DNA of 64,000 nucleotides from assembly GCF_035556095.1 (NCBI RefSeq), contig NZ_DATMFT010000011.1:62001-126000 (forward strand), written 5' to 3'. Shown piece after piece: positions 8,866 to 17,135 of this stretch. A program made the position numbers and the translations under genes. This DNA is from Parapedobacter sp035556095 (lineage in GTDB: Bacteria > Bacteroidota > Bacteroidia > Sphingobacteriales > Sphingobacteriaceae). Every line of letters starts with the position of its first letter. Within the stretch, counting starts at the first letter, position 1. Under the pieces are notes generated by a model. It saw only the letters and a program-made list of their open reading frames with translations. It was not told the DNA's origin and made no database searches.

Positions 8866-9039
8866 GCTTTGCTAGTGGGTATGTATATGCCATAATTTCA
8901 CATCTCAGCTATCGGTTAGCTTATTAGTGAGTTACCAATGTATACTGGGTAAGTATGCATTATGTGAAAAACGCAAGGATTTGCTTTTTATTGTACGGCC
9001 AATAAATAAAATTGCTATCGAGTAAGCGGCCGTTAAAAT

Positions 9040-9084
9040 AAAGGGACTTTACACCAAGGTAGACAATCCGGCATAAAGTCCTTT
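9040..9084 (-). terminator. Terminator downstream of tatA
   Basis: The arms AAAGGGACTTTA (9040-9051) and TAAAGTCCTTT (9074-9084) pair with one bulge across a 22-nt loop. Read on the minus strand the hairpin is followed by ATTTTAAC. It lies 20 bp past the tatA stop. Confidence 0.5.
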
Positions 9085-9103
9085 CCGTAATTTGGATAGT
9101 TAT

Positions 9104-9298
9104 TTACTGCTTGTTTCCTTCCAGCTCTTCCTTAGGCTCATTAGGGTTCTCTTTCTGCCCTTCTTTGAACTCTCGGATACCTCGTCCCATTCCACGCATC
9201 AGTTCCGGGATTTTCCGGCCACCAAATAATAAAAGGAGCGCTAAAACAATCAGGATAATCTCTTGAGCACCAAGAAATAACAACACTGAATCTACCAT
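9104..9298 (-). CDS. tatA: Sec-independent protein translocase subunit TatA
   Basis: This 64-residue protein has the TatA/MttA pattern: one N-terminal membrane helix (about 8-22, QEIILIVLALLLLFGG), the hinge FGGRKIPELMRGMGRGIREF and a short acidic-basic tail. TatA forms the channel of the twin-arginine export system in the inner membrane. No tatC is nearby, so the operon is split as in many Bacteroidota. A -7 element lies at 9354-9361 and a terminator at 9040-9084, which suggests a monocistronic unit. Confidence 0.9.
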   Translation of the reverse strand: MVDSVLLFLGAQEIILIVLALLLLFGGRKIPELMRGMGRGIREFKEGQKENPNEPKEELEGNKQ

Positions 9299-9353
9299 AA
9301 CCGTTGTTTTAAATTTTCAAATCCACCCAGCCTTCAATAACTAGGCGATGCTG

Positions 9354-9361
9354 CAAATGTA
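9354..9361 (-). promoter_or_regulatory. -7 promoter element of tatA
   Basis: The minus strand reads TACATTTG, an exact TAnnTTTG match, 56 bp upstream of the tatA ATG. No clear -33 TTG is visible at the usual spacing. Confidence 0.4.
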
Positions 9362-9485
9362 AGTATAATATTTAATTTCATCTATTTTATTCTTTTCAAT
9401 GGTGGATGAAGGCTCAATTTACAGCTCGGTTTCTGTCATATAAATTGCCCTCTACCTTGGCATCGCGAGAACGCCAATCACCACG

Positions 9486-10772
9486 TTATTTTGCTAACCA
9501 CGGCTCCGGGTTTATGGGCGCTGCACCTTCCCATATTTCGAAGTGAACCTCTGACGTCCCGTCTTGCGGATCTACCAGTGCTGTCCCTAACGCCTGCCCG
9601 CGCTGAACCGTCTGTCCACGCTTCACGGTGGGATTGCCAAGTTTCGTATAGACCGTAAAATACTTACCATGCTGCACGATAACGGCATAAGATCCGGCCA
9701 TATTTGCTACTTGAATAATCGTGCCGTCGAAAATCGCCTGCACCTGCGCGTTGTTATTCGTGCGAATCGTGATACCAGAATTTTCGACAGTCACGTTCCG
9801 ACCAATCGTGTGCCGCCCGAAACGCTGGGTAATGACGCCCTGCTGGACAGGCCATGGCAAACGCCCGCGGTTGCCCGCAAAATCGGCCGAAAGTTTTGCT
9901 GCTGCCGGTGTATTGGCCAAGACCTCTGTATCGCTTTTTCGGACGACCGGCTTTTCCGCTTCTACCTCAGCGACGGTTTTACCGGTACGCTCGGCCTCAA
10001 CTGCAAGCGCCGCCCGACGTGCCTCCTCTTCAATCCGTCGCTGCTCCTCAATTTCCCGCTGGATTGCCGTACGGATTGCCCTTGCCAAACGCTCATCTTC
10101 TTGCTGTTTCTTCCGCAGTTCCTGCTGGAATTTCTTCTCCTGCTGGGTTAGCGCCTGCAATACCTTAGATTGCGCCCCTTGCTCTTGCGCAATCGTCTTA
10201 CGTTCACTCTCTTGCTCGCCAAGCAATGCTGCTTGTTCCGTTTTGCTGGCCTCCAGTTGTGCTACTTTTAAGGCAATCTCCTTCTGCGTCTCTTCAATAT
10301 CTTGGGCGCGCAACTTTCGCGATTCATTGAATTGCTGCAGGTATTTGACACGCTTGAATGCCTGGTTGAAATCTTTGGCGGCAAAAATAAACATCATCTT
10401 ATTGTATGCATTCCGGTTACGGAAGGCAAACATAATCATGCTCTCATAGTCTTTACGCAATTTTTCCAGCTGGTCACGAAGGTTTTGGATGGTCTTGTTA
10501 TGGGACGCAATCTGATTGTTGATTAGCTTGATTTCACTACTGATGGTGCTGATTTTCTTTTCCCGCAGGCGCAACTGGGTGTTTAGCGCGTTTACTTGCT
10601 TGAGCGACAGGCTCCGATCGCTTGATGTGGCTTTTAGGCTTTCGTTAAGTCGCTCAATTTCCTTGTTCAACTGCTCACGTTGTTTCCTTAATTCAGCACT
10701 GCTCTGTGCATAGCCAGCAGCCAGTGTTAAAAAGAATACAACTACGCTTAATGTTCCTTTTAGATAACTCAT
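9486..10772 (-). CDS. EnvC-like murein hydrolase activator (degenerate M23)
   Basis: This 428-residue protein has a signal peptide (cleavage near GYAQSS). A long coiled coil covers about residues 22-260 (ELRKQREQLNKEIERLNESL and later Glu/Gln/Arg-rich repeats). The C-terminal M23/LytM domain spans about 305-428. The zinc ligands of active M23 peptidases are lost. The H-x-G-x-D block reads Asn331-Ser-Gly-Ile-Thr335, and the position of the second His block reads Lys377 (VYTKL); only HFEIW is kept. This is the pattern of EnvC, a periplasmic activator of septal amidases. It should therefore act in daughter-cell separation rather than cut peptidoglycan. It is followed by tatA but separated by 187 bp and a tatA promoter element. 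Confidence 0.88.
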   Translation of the reverse strand: MSYLKGTLSVVVFFLTLAAGYAQSSAELRKQREQLNKEIERLNESLKATSSDRSLSLKQVNALNTQLRLREKKISTISSEIKLINNQIASHNKTIQNLRDQLEKLRKDYESMIMFAFRNRNAYNKMMFIFAAKDFNQAFKRVKYLQQFNESRKLRAQDIEETQKEIALKVAQLEASKTEQAALLGEQESERKTIAQEQGAQSKVLQALTQQEKKFQQELRKKQQEDERLARAIRTAIQREIEEQRRIEEEARRAALAVEAERTGKTVAEVEAEKPVVRKSDTEVLANTPAAAKLSADFAGNRGRLPWPVQQGVITQRFGRHTIGRNVTVENSGITIRTNNNAQVQAIFDGTIIQVANMAGSYAVIVQHGKYFTVYTKLGNPTVKRGQTVQRGQALGTALVDPQDGTSEVHFEIWEGAAPINPEPWLAK

Positions 10773-10891
10773 CTATATACCACTTAATCTGTTATAGGTA
10801 ATGATAACCTTCTTCCTATAACCACATCCCCCAGCCCGTTATTGTCTGCGAAAGTAATAAATCTACCCCGATAATCACGCATCGTTCTACA

Positions 10892-11683
10892 TTATTGGAC
10901 TTCAGTATACTTCGATGGGGCAATGAAGGGCAACTCAACCTTTTCGTCGTAAACCACCTTGCTGTATCTCATCTCGGATAGCAGGGTCAACTGGGGGGTA
11001 ACTATTGAAATTTTCATCTGATGCGGGAAGGAGTTTTCGGCAACCGCCTGGTAGTCGGAGTAAAACGCTTCTAGTTGTTGGCCACGTGCCGGTGCCGCAA
11101 TCGACGTATAACTATTTTGGTAAGCAGTATCCACGTGTACCGCATATTGCAGACTATCCGCTTGTCTTTGCAACAAGTACCCACTGGCACGTTTCCAAAC
11201 TTCCAAATCACGTCCGCTAACCTGGTCAATTACGTCGCCTACAAGCAGTCGCTCTAAGCTGGAAAAATCCAACCCACTGCCCGTAAAACCACTTAGGTAG
11301 GCAAAGGGCTTTCTAGTGTATTCAGATTGCATGCGATTGATAATCTTTATGCTGTCGGGTGTGATAAACACACGCGCCACTTCGATACCCATGATTGCCG
11401 TCACCGAAATCCAAATCGCTTCATCGCGCACCACACGCACATTGGCTGTCACATCGTAACGTTCCTTCCCATTGATGGTGAGGTTGCTCTTGGCACGACC
11501 GCTGAAGGTAGCGTAGTGTAACTGTTGTTGGGCTACATGATCCATCACTGCCGCCCTTGCTGCTCCAGACACCGCTGTTTCATTACCCGCGGACGAAACG
11601 ATCCGCTTTTTTGGCCCGCAAGAAAGCAAGAGCGCTAAAACAAAACAGAACCCCGCCGCCTTAGTCAATGTATTGCTTCGCAT
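10892..11683 (-). CDS. DUF4292 lipoprotein
   Basis: This 263-residue lipoprotein starts at ATG 11683 (MRSNTLTKAAGF), with the lipobox LALLLSCGP (Cys about 22). The frame is open further upstream, but that start would lie before the signal peptide and deeper inside the TPR gene. The rest has alternating beta-strand character (HYATFSGRAKSNLTINGKER, IWISVTAIMGIEVARVFITP) and matches the DUF4292 family. That family has a LolA/LolB-like fold and is found across Bacteroidota next to EnvC and TPR genes, so an envelope or outer-membrane assembly role is likely but unproven. It overlaps the end of the TPR gene by 23 bp, which implies cotranscription. Confidence 0.8.
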   Translation of the reverse strand: MRSNTLTKAAGFCFVLALLLSCGPKKRIVSSAGNETAVSGAARAAVMDHVAQQQLHYATFSGRAKSNLTINGKERYDVTANVRVVRDEAIWISVTAIMGIEVARVFITPDSIKIINRMQSEYTRKPFAYLSGFTGSGLDFSSLERLLVGDVIDQVSGRDLEVWKRASGYLLQRQADSLQYAVHVDTAYQNSYTSIAAPARGQQLEAFYSDYQAVAENSFPHQMKISIVTPQLTLLSEMRYSKVVYDEKVELPFIAPSKYTEVQ

Positions 11684-13409
11684 CAATTTTTTGGGATAGT
11701 TTATCAATATCCTTGCCAACCGCTTGAGACAGCGTTCTAGCCTTTTTCCATTGGGTCAAGGCTTTGCTGACATGCCCTAACTTCGCTAGGATATCGCCAT
11801 AGTGCTCCAGCAATGTTTCCGATGCGGTATCGGAACTCGCTATCGCTTTTTCTATCCATGAAAGCGCCGTTTTATAGTCACCTTGCTGAAAAAGCACCCA
11901 AGCGTAGGTGTCTTGGTAGGACGGGTAATCGGGTGCCAACTCATTCGATCGCTTTGACATCTCGGCGGCAAGAGGCAGCTTCTCTTTGCGGAGCGCCAGG
12001 TAATAGGCATAGTTATTCAATGCGTATGCATTTGCACTGTCCAGCGCGATGGCTTCCTCGTACGCCACATCTGATTCGGCATACATGTCCATTGCGTTAT
12101 AAACATCGCCCAAACTGCTATACAACTGAGTCAACAGTGGAACATGCTCCCCATTTGCCTGATTTAGCGCAGTCTCCAAATACGTACGGGCTTCTTGATA
12201 GCGCTTGTTCCCCAAATAACCATGGCCCGTAAAAAACAGGATGAGCGGTTGGTTGGGGAAGAGTGCCAACGCCTCTTTGCCATGTGATTCAACATCGTCA
12301 TACCGCCCCAATTGAAGTTCTACCTGCAACAACTGCTGCCAGACGCCCTCGATATACCGATTAATATCCAGCGCACCCAAATAAGCATCACGGGCTTCAT
12401 TTGGTCTTTGCAATTGCATATATATGTCACCACGCACCGCATGTGCCTTAGCCTCATTGGGGTAGGTCTGGGCAAATAAATCGGCCAATTCTGCAACATA
12501 AACTTTATCAAGTGGGTGCCGCGTATTTCCGAGTGTACTGTAAAGTAAACCCGCTTTGGCATCTATTCCCAAGCTATCGCTACTGAACGCTTCCTGAAGA
12601 TAATGATAAGCCTGCCGTTGTTTTTCCATGGCTAGGTAAACATCAGATTTACCAAGCAACACGAGCGGGTCATCCGGAAAAATATCCGCCGCATCATCCA
12701 GCAGGGCAATGGCTTTCTTCGTCTCATCTGCTTTGGTATATAATTCGGCCAGCAGGATGTAAGCCTTACTTTCGTTGGGTGCTGTTGAGACCAACATCTC
12801 CAATTCATTGATTGCAGCGTCCATGTTGCCTTGGGCAAGGTAAATCTGATGCTTGGTGAGGTGTTGGTCTTCAGTTGCCCCGAATCGAGCACTCATGGTA
12901 TCACAAACCGCTAATGCTGCATTATACTGCTTATCAACAAACAATGCGTAAGCTTTTTCACGATAAAGGGAAGCATTCTTCGGATTAAGCCGGATGAGCT
13001 CATCCAATACGACGGGAATGGCTTTCACGTTTCTTGTCTTCCGGTAAACATCCAATATGGTATTCCAGTAATTTTCATTATCCGGACTGAGTTCGGCCGC
13101 CCGTAATGCGGCCCGTTCCGCAGCGACAAGGTTTTCCGCATCGATGTATAGCTGGGCCAGCTGGAAATAAGCTCCGTCATGATTGGGCTGTAGCTGAATT
13201 ACCTGTTCAAAGGTTTTCTCGGCCAGCGCCAATTGCCCGGCTGATTTTTGATGCATCCCTTTGTCATATAGACTTTTGGCCGACAAACTATCCGCAGATT
13301 TCGGTGTCTGCGATACCGCGGTTTCCTGGGCAAAGGCCGAACCCGTGGTATACCACATGCCACTAGTCATAACCAAAACCCGGAATACTATAATTATTAC
13401 TCGCCACAT
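11661..13409 (-). CDS. Exported tetratricopeptide-repeat protein
   Basis: This 582-residue protein has a signal peptide (cleavage near SAFAQET) and about fourteen TPR-type helical hairpins from residue 45 to 575. Clear repeats include QKSAGQLALAEKTFEQVIQL, HDGAYFQLAQLYIDAENLVA and AYALNNYAYYLALRKEKLPL. Such proteins act as periplasmic or outer-membrane scaffolds. It is first in the order TPR-DUF4292-EnvC, a set with conserved neighbourhood in Bacteroidota. It diverges from rplM with about 90 bp between the start codons; the rplM promoter lies in between. Confidence 0.82.
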   Translation of the reverse strand: MWRVIIIVFRVLVMTSGMWYTTGSAFAQETAVSQTPKSADSLSAKSLYDKGMHQKSAGQLALAEKTFEQVIQLQPNHDGAYFQLAQLYIDAENLVAAERAALRAAELSPDNENYWNTILDVYRKTRNVKAIPVVLDELIRLNPKNASLYREKAYALFVDKQYNAALAVCDTMSARFGATEDQHLTKHQIYLAQGNMDAAINELEMLVSTAPNESKAYILLAELYTKADETKKAIALLDDAADIFPDDPLVLLGKSDVYLAMEKQRQAYHYLQEAFSSDSLGIDAKAGLLYSTLGNTRHPLDKVYVAELADLFAQTYPNEAKAHAVRGDIYMQLQRPNEARDAYLGALDINRYIEGVWQQLLQVELQLGRYDDVESHGKEALALFPNQPLILFFTGHGYLGNKRYQEARTYLETALNQANGEHVPLLTQLYSSLGDVYNAMDMYAESDVAYEEAIALDSANAYALNNYAYYLALRKEKLPLAAEMSKRSNELAPDYPSYQDTYAWVLFQQGDYKTALSWIEKAIASSDTASETLLEHYGDILAKLGHVSKALTQWKKARTLSQAVGKDIDKLSQKIDAKQYID

Positions 13410-13412
13410 AAC

Positions 13413-13444
13413 TTTGAAAAATAAATTTTATTGTCGTACCTTTG
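13413..13444 (+). promoter_or_regulatory. Promoter of the rplM-rpsI-rpsB operon
   Basis: TTTG (13413-13416), a 20-bp spacer and TACCTTTG (13437-13444) match the Bacteroidota consensus exactly. The -7 box covers the ATG at 13442 that opens the longest frame, so that ATG cannot be the rplM start. Confidence 0.75.
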
Positions 13445-13501
13445 CAGTCCCTTAAAATAAAGGGGTTAAATATATTTATTAATTATTTCAAAACAAAGCA
13501 A

Positions 13502-13945
13502 GTGAATACGTTAAGTTACAAAACTGTCTCTGCCAACAAAAACACCGTCAACAAGGAGTGGATTGTTGTTGATGCTGAAGGCGAGATTTTGGGGCGCTTG
13601 TCATCCCAGATTGCCAAGGTGATCCGGGGGAAACACAAGCCTTCGTACACCCCACACGTAGACTGCGGCGATAACGTGATCGTGATCAATGCAGACAAAG
13701 TAAAGTTGACTGGCAACAAGCTCGAAGACAAAGTGTACCAACGGTACACCGGCTATCCGGGCGGCCAGCGTTTCAATTCTCCTAAAGAGTTATTGGCGAA
13801 GCACCCCACGCGTATCGTAGAAAAAGCCGTACGCGGCATGTTGCCCAAGAATCGGTTGGGTCGTGCCTTGTTCAAGAACCTGTACGTATATGCAGGCAAC
13901 GAACATCCCCATGCAGCGCAAAGTCCAAAAACTGTTAAATTCTAA
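13502..13945 (+). CDS. rplM: 50S ribosomal protein L13
   Basis: This 147-residue protein is recognised by NKEWIVVDAEGEILGRLSSQ, GKHKPSYTPHVDCGD and the C-terminal NLYVYAGNEHPHAAQSP. L13 is an early-assembly protein of the large subunit. The start is GTG at 13502 (then NTLSYKTVSANKNTV), giving the usual family length. The frame extends upstream to an ATG at 13442, but that lies inside the promoter -7 element. rpsI begins 11 bp after the stop. Confidence 0.95.
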   Translation: MNTLSYKTVSANKNTVNKEWIVVDAEGEILGRLSSQIAKVIRGKHKPSYTPHVDCGDNVIVINADKVKLTGNKLEDKVYQRYTGYPGGQRFNSPKELLAKHPTRIVEKAVRGMLPKNRLGRALFKNLYVYAGNEHPHAAQSPKTVKF

Positions 13946-13956
13946 GGAGTAAAGAA

Positions 13957-14343
13957 ATGTCGACAACGAACACGTCAGGAAGAAGAAAAACCGCAGTAGC
14001 CCGCATTTATTTGTCTGCTGGCAGCGGTAACATTACTGTAAACGGCAAAGATTACAAGGAATATTTCCCTACCTTGCCATTGCAATACATTGTGACCCAA
14101 AGTACAGAAGTAGCCGGTGCGACTGGCAACTACGATGTAAAGGTTAACGTAGCCGGTGGCGGCATCAAGGGGCAGGCGGAAGCCGTTCGCCTGGCGATAG
14201 CCAAGGCATTGATCACGCTAGATCCGGAGGTAAAACCTGCTTTACGTGCAAAAGGACTGGTAACGCGCGATGACCGCATGGTGGAGCGTAAGAAACCAGG
14301 ACGCCGCAAAGCGCGCAGGAAGTTCCAATTCAGTAAACGTTAA
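13957..14343 (+). CDS. rpsI: 30S ribosomal protein S9
   Basis: This 128-residue protein begins with SGRRKTAVARIYLSAGSG and ends in the conserved basic tail GRRKARRKFQFSKR, whose terminal KR reaches the P-site tRNA. The middle reads LRAKGLVTRDDRMVERKKPG. It follows rplM by 11 bp, the usual L13-S9 pairing. An AAGGAG sequence lies 9 bp before the ATG, which is notable because Bacteroidota genes often lack a Shine-Dalgarno site. Confidence 0.97.
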   Translation: MSTTNTSGRRKTAVARIYLSAGSGNITVNGKDYKEYFPTLPLQYIVTQSTEVAGATGNYDVKVNVAGGGIKGQAEAVRLAIAKALITLDPEVKPALRAKGLVTRDDRMVERKKPGRRKARRKFQFSKR

Positions 14344-14364
14344 TCTTTTAAGGAGAACAGAAAA

Positions 14365-15240
14365 ATGGCAAGAGCTACATATCAAGAGTTGTTGGATGCA
14401 GGTGTACACTTCGGTCACCTTACCCGTAAATGGGATCCGAAAATGGCCAAGTACATTTTCATGGAACGCAACGGCATCCATATCATTGACTTAAACAAAA
14501 CACTCACCAAACTGGAAGAAGCCGCATCCGCGATCAAACAGGTGGTGAAATCGGGAAGAAAAGTGCTATTCGTAGCCACTAAGAAACAAGCAAAGGAAAT
14601 CGTCGCTGAACAAGCCAAGGCCGTAAACATGCCGTTTGTGACCGAACGGTGGCTCGGCGGGATGCTTACGAACTTCGCGACCGTCCGCAAGTCCATTAAA
14701 AAGATGTCGAACATCGACAAAATGACCAAGGACGGCACATTTGATGTATTGTCGAAAAAGGAAAAACTGATGATACAACGTGAGCGTGTTAAATTGGAAA
14801 ACCTATTAGGAGGTATTGCCGATTTGAACCGCTTGCCTGCTGCCCTTTTCATTATCGACGTGAAAAAGGAGCACATTGCCGTAAGCGAAGCACTGAAATT
14901 GAATATCCCTACGTTTGCTATGGTAGATACCAACTCGGACCCTACCAACATCGACTTCCCAATCCCTTCCAATGATGACGCGTCCAAATCGATTGCCCTT
15001 ATTACTGGGCTCATTGGTAAGGCGATTCAGGAAGGACTTGAAGAACGTAAGCGCGATAAAGAGGAAGAAGCCGAGCGGGAAGCTGCAGCTGCCAAAGCCA
15101 AGATAGACAATGGCGAAGAAGCCGAAGTTGAAGGCAAAGAAGAAGCTAAGGCAGAAACAACCGACACTGGCGGAAAACGCCCGCGTAAAGCAAAAGCTGA
15201 GGCGACAGCCGAAGCGGAAGGTAGCCAAGACGGAGAATAA
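14365..15240 (+). CDS. rpsB: 30S ribosomal protein S2
   Basis: This 291-residue S2 has the family signatures LLDAGVHFGHLTRKWDPKM, ERWLGGMLTNF and FAMVDTNSDP. The core ends near residue 225. A charged Ala/Glu/Lys-rich tail of about 60 residues follows (KEEEAEREAAAAKAKIDNGE...), a common extension in Sphingobacteriaceae. An AAGGAG site precedes the ATG. S2 binds late to the 30S subunit and recruits bS1. tsf, its usual operon partner, follows only after a terminator-like hairpin. Confidence 0.97.
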   Translation: MARATYQELLDAGVHFGHLTRKWDPKMAKYIFMERNGIHIIDLNKTLTKLEEAASAIKQVVKSGRKVLFVATKKQAKEIVAEQAKAVNMPFVTERWLGGMLTNFATVRKSIKKMSNIDKMTKDGTFDVLSKKEKLMIQRERVKLENLLGGIADLNRLPAALFIIDVKKEHIAVSEALKLNIPTFAMVDTNSDPTNIDFPIPSNDDASKSIALITGLIGKAIQEGLEERKRDKEEEAEREAAAAKAKIDNGEEAEVEGKEEAKAETTDTGGKRPRKAKAEATAEAEGSQDGE

Positions 15241-15250
15241 CTGGCATCTT

Positions 15251-15320
15251 AAAAGCCGGATGGGCAAGGGTGCTGGAAGCGATTAACTTCCGTCAACCAG
15301 TGTACCATCCGGTTTTTTTT
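15251..15320 (+). terminator. Terminator-like structure between rpsB and tsf
   Basis: CCGGATGG (15256-15263) pairs with CCATCCGG (15305-15312), extended by the A run on the left against TTTTTTTT (15313-15320). The 41-nt loop has inner pairing of CTGG with CCAG, or alternatively GGAAG with CTTCC. The strong stem and T8 run indicate intrinsic termination or attenuation before tsf. Confidence 0.7.
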
Positions 15321-15425
15321 ATCCGATCCGTTAATGGAAACCCAAAATCTCTGCCTTTTTTCGGCACAATAGATTAAACTGGTTTAGCAACCAAGAATCG
15401 TACATAACAAAATAAGGAAAATAGC

Positions 15426-16265
15426 ATGTCCACAGTACAAATTTCAGCATCAGACGTAAATAAGCTGCGCCAACAAACCGGTGCCGGCATGATGGATTGT
15501 AAAAAAGCGCTAATTGAAGCGAATGGAGATTTCCAAGCAGCCATCGATTACTTGCGTAAAAAAGGGGCAAAGGTGGCCGCTAGCCGCCAGGACCGAGACT
15601 CTAACGAAGGCGTAGTTATCGCGAAGACTACCGCAGATGGAAAAAAAGGCATCGTCATCGAACTGAATTGCGAAACCGACTTCGTAGCAAAAAACGCCGA
15701 CTTTATTGCATTTGGCGAAAGCATTGCAGATGCAGCTGTAGCCCAAGCACCAGCAACGGTTGAGGCATTAAAACAACTGGAAATAGACGGTGTGAAAATT
15801 GCCGACCTATTGCTCGATCAAACAGGCAAAATCGGTGAGAAAATCGACGTGTCAAAATATGAAACAGTTGAAGCCGAAAAAGTAATTGCTTATATCCATG
15901 GCAATTATCGCTTAGGCGTTTTGGTAGGTCTCAACAGCGCAGCGGATGGTACGGATGAAGCGGGCAAGGATGTGGCCATGCAGATTGCTGCCATGAACCC
16001 CGTAGCGATCGACAAGAGCGACGTAGACAGCCGTACCGTTGAGCGCGAGTTGGAGATTGCAAAAGAACAAATCCGGGCAGAAGGCAAGCCTGAAGAAATG
16101 GTTGAAAAGATTGCCCAAGGTAAACTCAACAAGTTCTATAAGGAATCCACGCTCTTAAACCAAGAATTCGTGAAAGATTCTTCGAAAAACATTGCCCAGT
16201 TCCTGGATAGTGTTTCTAAGGGATTGACAGTTACTGTCTTCAAGCGGGTTCAATTGGGCGCGTAA
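15426..16265 (+). CDS. tsf: Elongation factor Ts
   Basis: This 279-residue protein is the guanine-nucleotide exchange factor for EF-Tu. The N-terminal UBA-like module has VNKLRQQTGAGMMDCKKALI. The core contains ELNCETDFVAKNADF, whose TDF-V motif meets EF-Tu, followed by two dimerisation-type subdomains (HGNYRLGVLVGL; MQIAAMNPVAIDKSDV). Length is normal. It lies 185 bp after rpsB, beyond a terminator-like hairpin, and is followed by its own terminator. Confidence 0.97.
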   Translation: MSTVQISASDVNKLRQQTGAGMMDCKKALIEANGDFQAAIDYLRKKGAKVAASRQDRDSNEGVVIAKTTADGKKGIVIELNCETDFVAKNADFIAFGESIADAAVAQAPATVEALKQLEIDGVKIADLLLDQTGKIGEKIDVSKYETVEAEKVIAYIHGNYRLGVLVGLNSAADGTDEAGKDVAMQIAAMNPVAIDKSDVDSRTVERELEIAKEQIRAEGKPEEMVEKIAQGKLNKFYKESTLLNQEFVKDSSKNIAQFLDSVSKGLTVTVFKRVQLGA

Positions 16266-16328
16266 ATTCATTTAGTAAAATTAGAGCGGCAATCTTCTTC
16301 TACCGCAGCCGCTAATATGATTTTTGAT

Positions 16329-16363
16329 GCCGTCTCCCTGTTTCCTTCGGGGGACGGCCTTTT
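16329..16363 (+). terminator. Rho-independent terminator of tsf
   Basis: GCCGTCTCCC (16329-16338) pairs with GGGGACGGC (16350-16358) with a short loop and one bulge, followed by CTTTT. It lies 65 bp past the tsf stop. Confidence 0.75.
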
Positions 16364-16653
16364 AACCCATTGAGGGGTTCAACTATTACGAAACAAGTTT
16401 TCCCAAATAGACACGTCTGTTTCATAAATAGCCTGGTTTTATTATTAAAACGAGCTATATTAGCGTGTATATTTAAAATATTTTTGATTTTTGACTATTT
16501 GAGTGCGAAAATTAGTAACTTGGGATTGTTGAAATGACGGTCTTTTTCCCGGCAGGAGTAAACTTATAAAGGGTGACTGCCAAAATATTGCGTTGCTGTT
16601 TGTTGTAGAAATTGTTTTAAAAAAATGGGTATTGGCTTAAAATCCGCTGAAAC
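16364..16653. other. Intergenic region upstream of the stand-alone receiver
   Basis: This 290-bp A+T-rich stretch lies between the tsf terminator and the receiver gene. TAACTTGG near 16515 resembles a -7 element with a TTTG about 22 bp upstream, but the match is weak. Nothing else is recognisable. Confidence 0.3.
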
Positions 16654-17115
16654 ATGGAAACGAAAATTTCCGTTCTGTATGTAGACGATGAAGAGAATAA
16701 TTTGATTTCTTTCAAAGCTACCTTCCGTCTAAAATATAAGATATATACCGCTTTGAGTGGTATCGAGGCCATGCAAATCGTCGAACAGCATCCCATAGAC
16801 ATCATCATCACCGACCAGCGGATGCCACAAATGACAGGCGTCGAATTCCTTGAAGAGGTCATTAAGATAAACCCCGACCCTATGCGGATTTTACTCACAG
16901 GATATGCCGATATGAGTGCGGTGGTCGACGCGGTAAATAAAGGAAAGATATTCCATTACCTGAGTAAGCCTTGGAGTGAGGAAGAGTTGGATGAAACCAT
17001 ACAGCGGGCTTATGAGCTATTCTCCGAACGGAAGAAAATAAAGGAGTCTTTCTCGCAACTTGAAATCACAAATGATCAACTCGAGTTTTTGCTTAGGCAA
17101 AAACTACTCTCATAA
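16654..17115 (+). CDS. Stand-alone CheY-like response regulator
   Basis: This 153-residue protein has a complete receiver domain (about 5-122): acidic pair VDDEE at 10-13, phospho-acceptor Asp54 in ITDQRMPQMTG, Thr82 in LLTGYAD and Lys105 in YLSKPW. A C-terminal helix (SERKKIKESFSQLEITNDQL) gives a short coiled coil but there is no DNA-binding or enzyme domain. The receiver closely resembles that of the neighbouring receiver-kinase (shared NNLISFKATFR, VVDAVNKG.IF and KPW blocks), so the two look like paralogues. It is convergent with that gene (20 bp between stops) and may be a phosphate acceptor or sink for the kinases. Confidence 0.88.
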   Translation: METKISVLYVDDEENNLISFKATFRLKYKIYTALSGIEAMQIVEQHPIDIIITDQRMPQMTGVEFLEEVIKINPDPMRILLTGYADMSAVVDAVNKGKIFHYLSKPWSEEELDETIQRAYELFSERKKIKESFSQLEITNDQLEFLLRQKLLS

Positions 17116-17135
17116 ACCCACTGTTGGAAATTCGA

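Noticed and set aside
9721..10449. Long plus-strand open frame (242 codons) opposite the EnvC-like gene
   Set aside because: It is Ser/Cys/Arg-rich with no domain, and is the antisense shadow of the coiled-coil part of the EnvC-like gene.
14415..15014. 199-codon minus-strand frame opposite rpsB
   Set aside because: The plus strand encodes a clear S2 protein; the reverse frame has no recognisable features or start signals.
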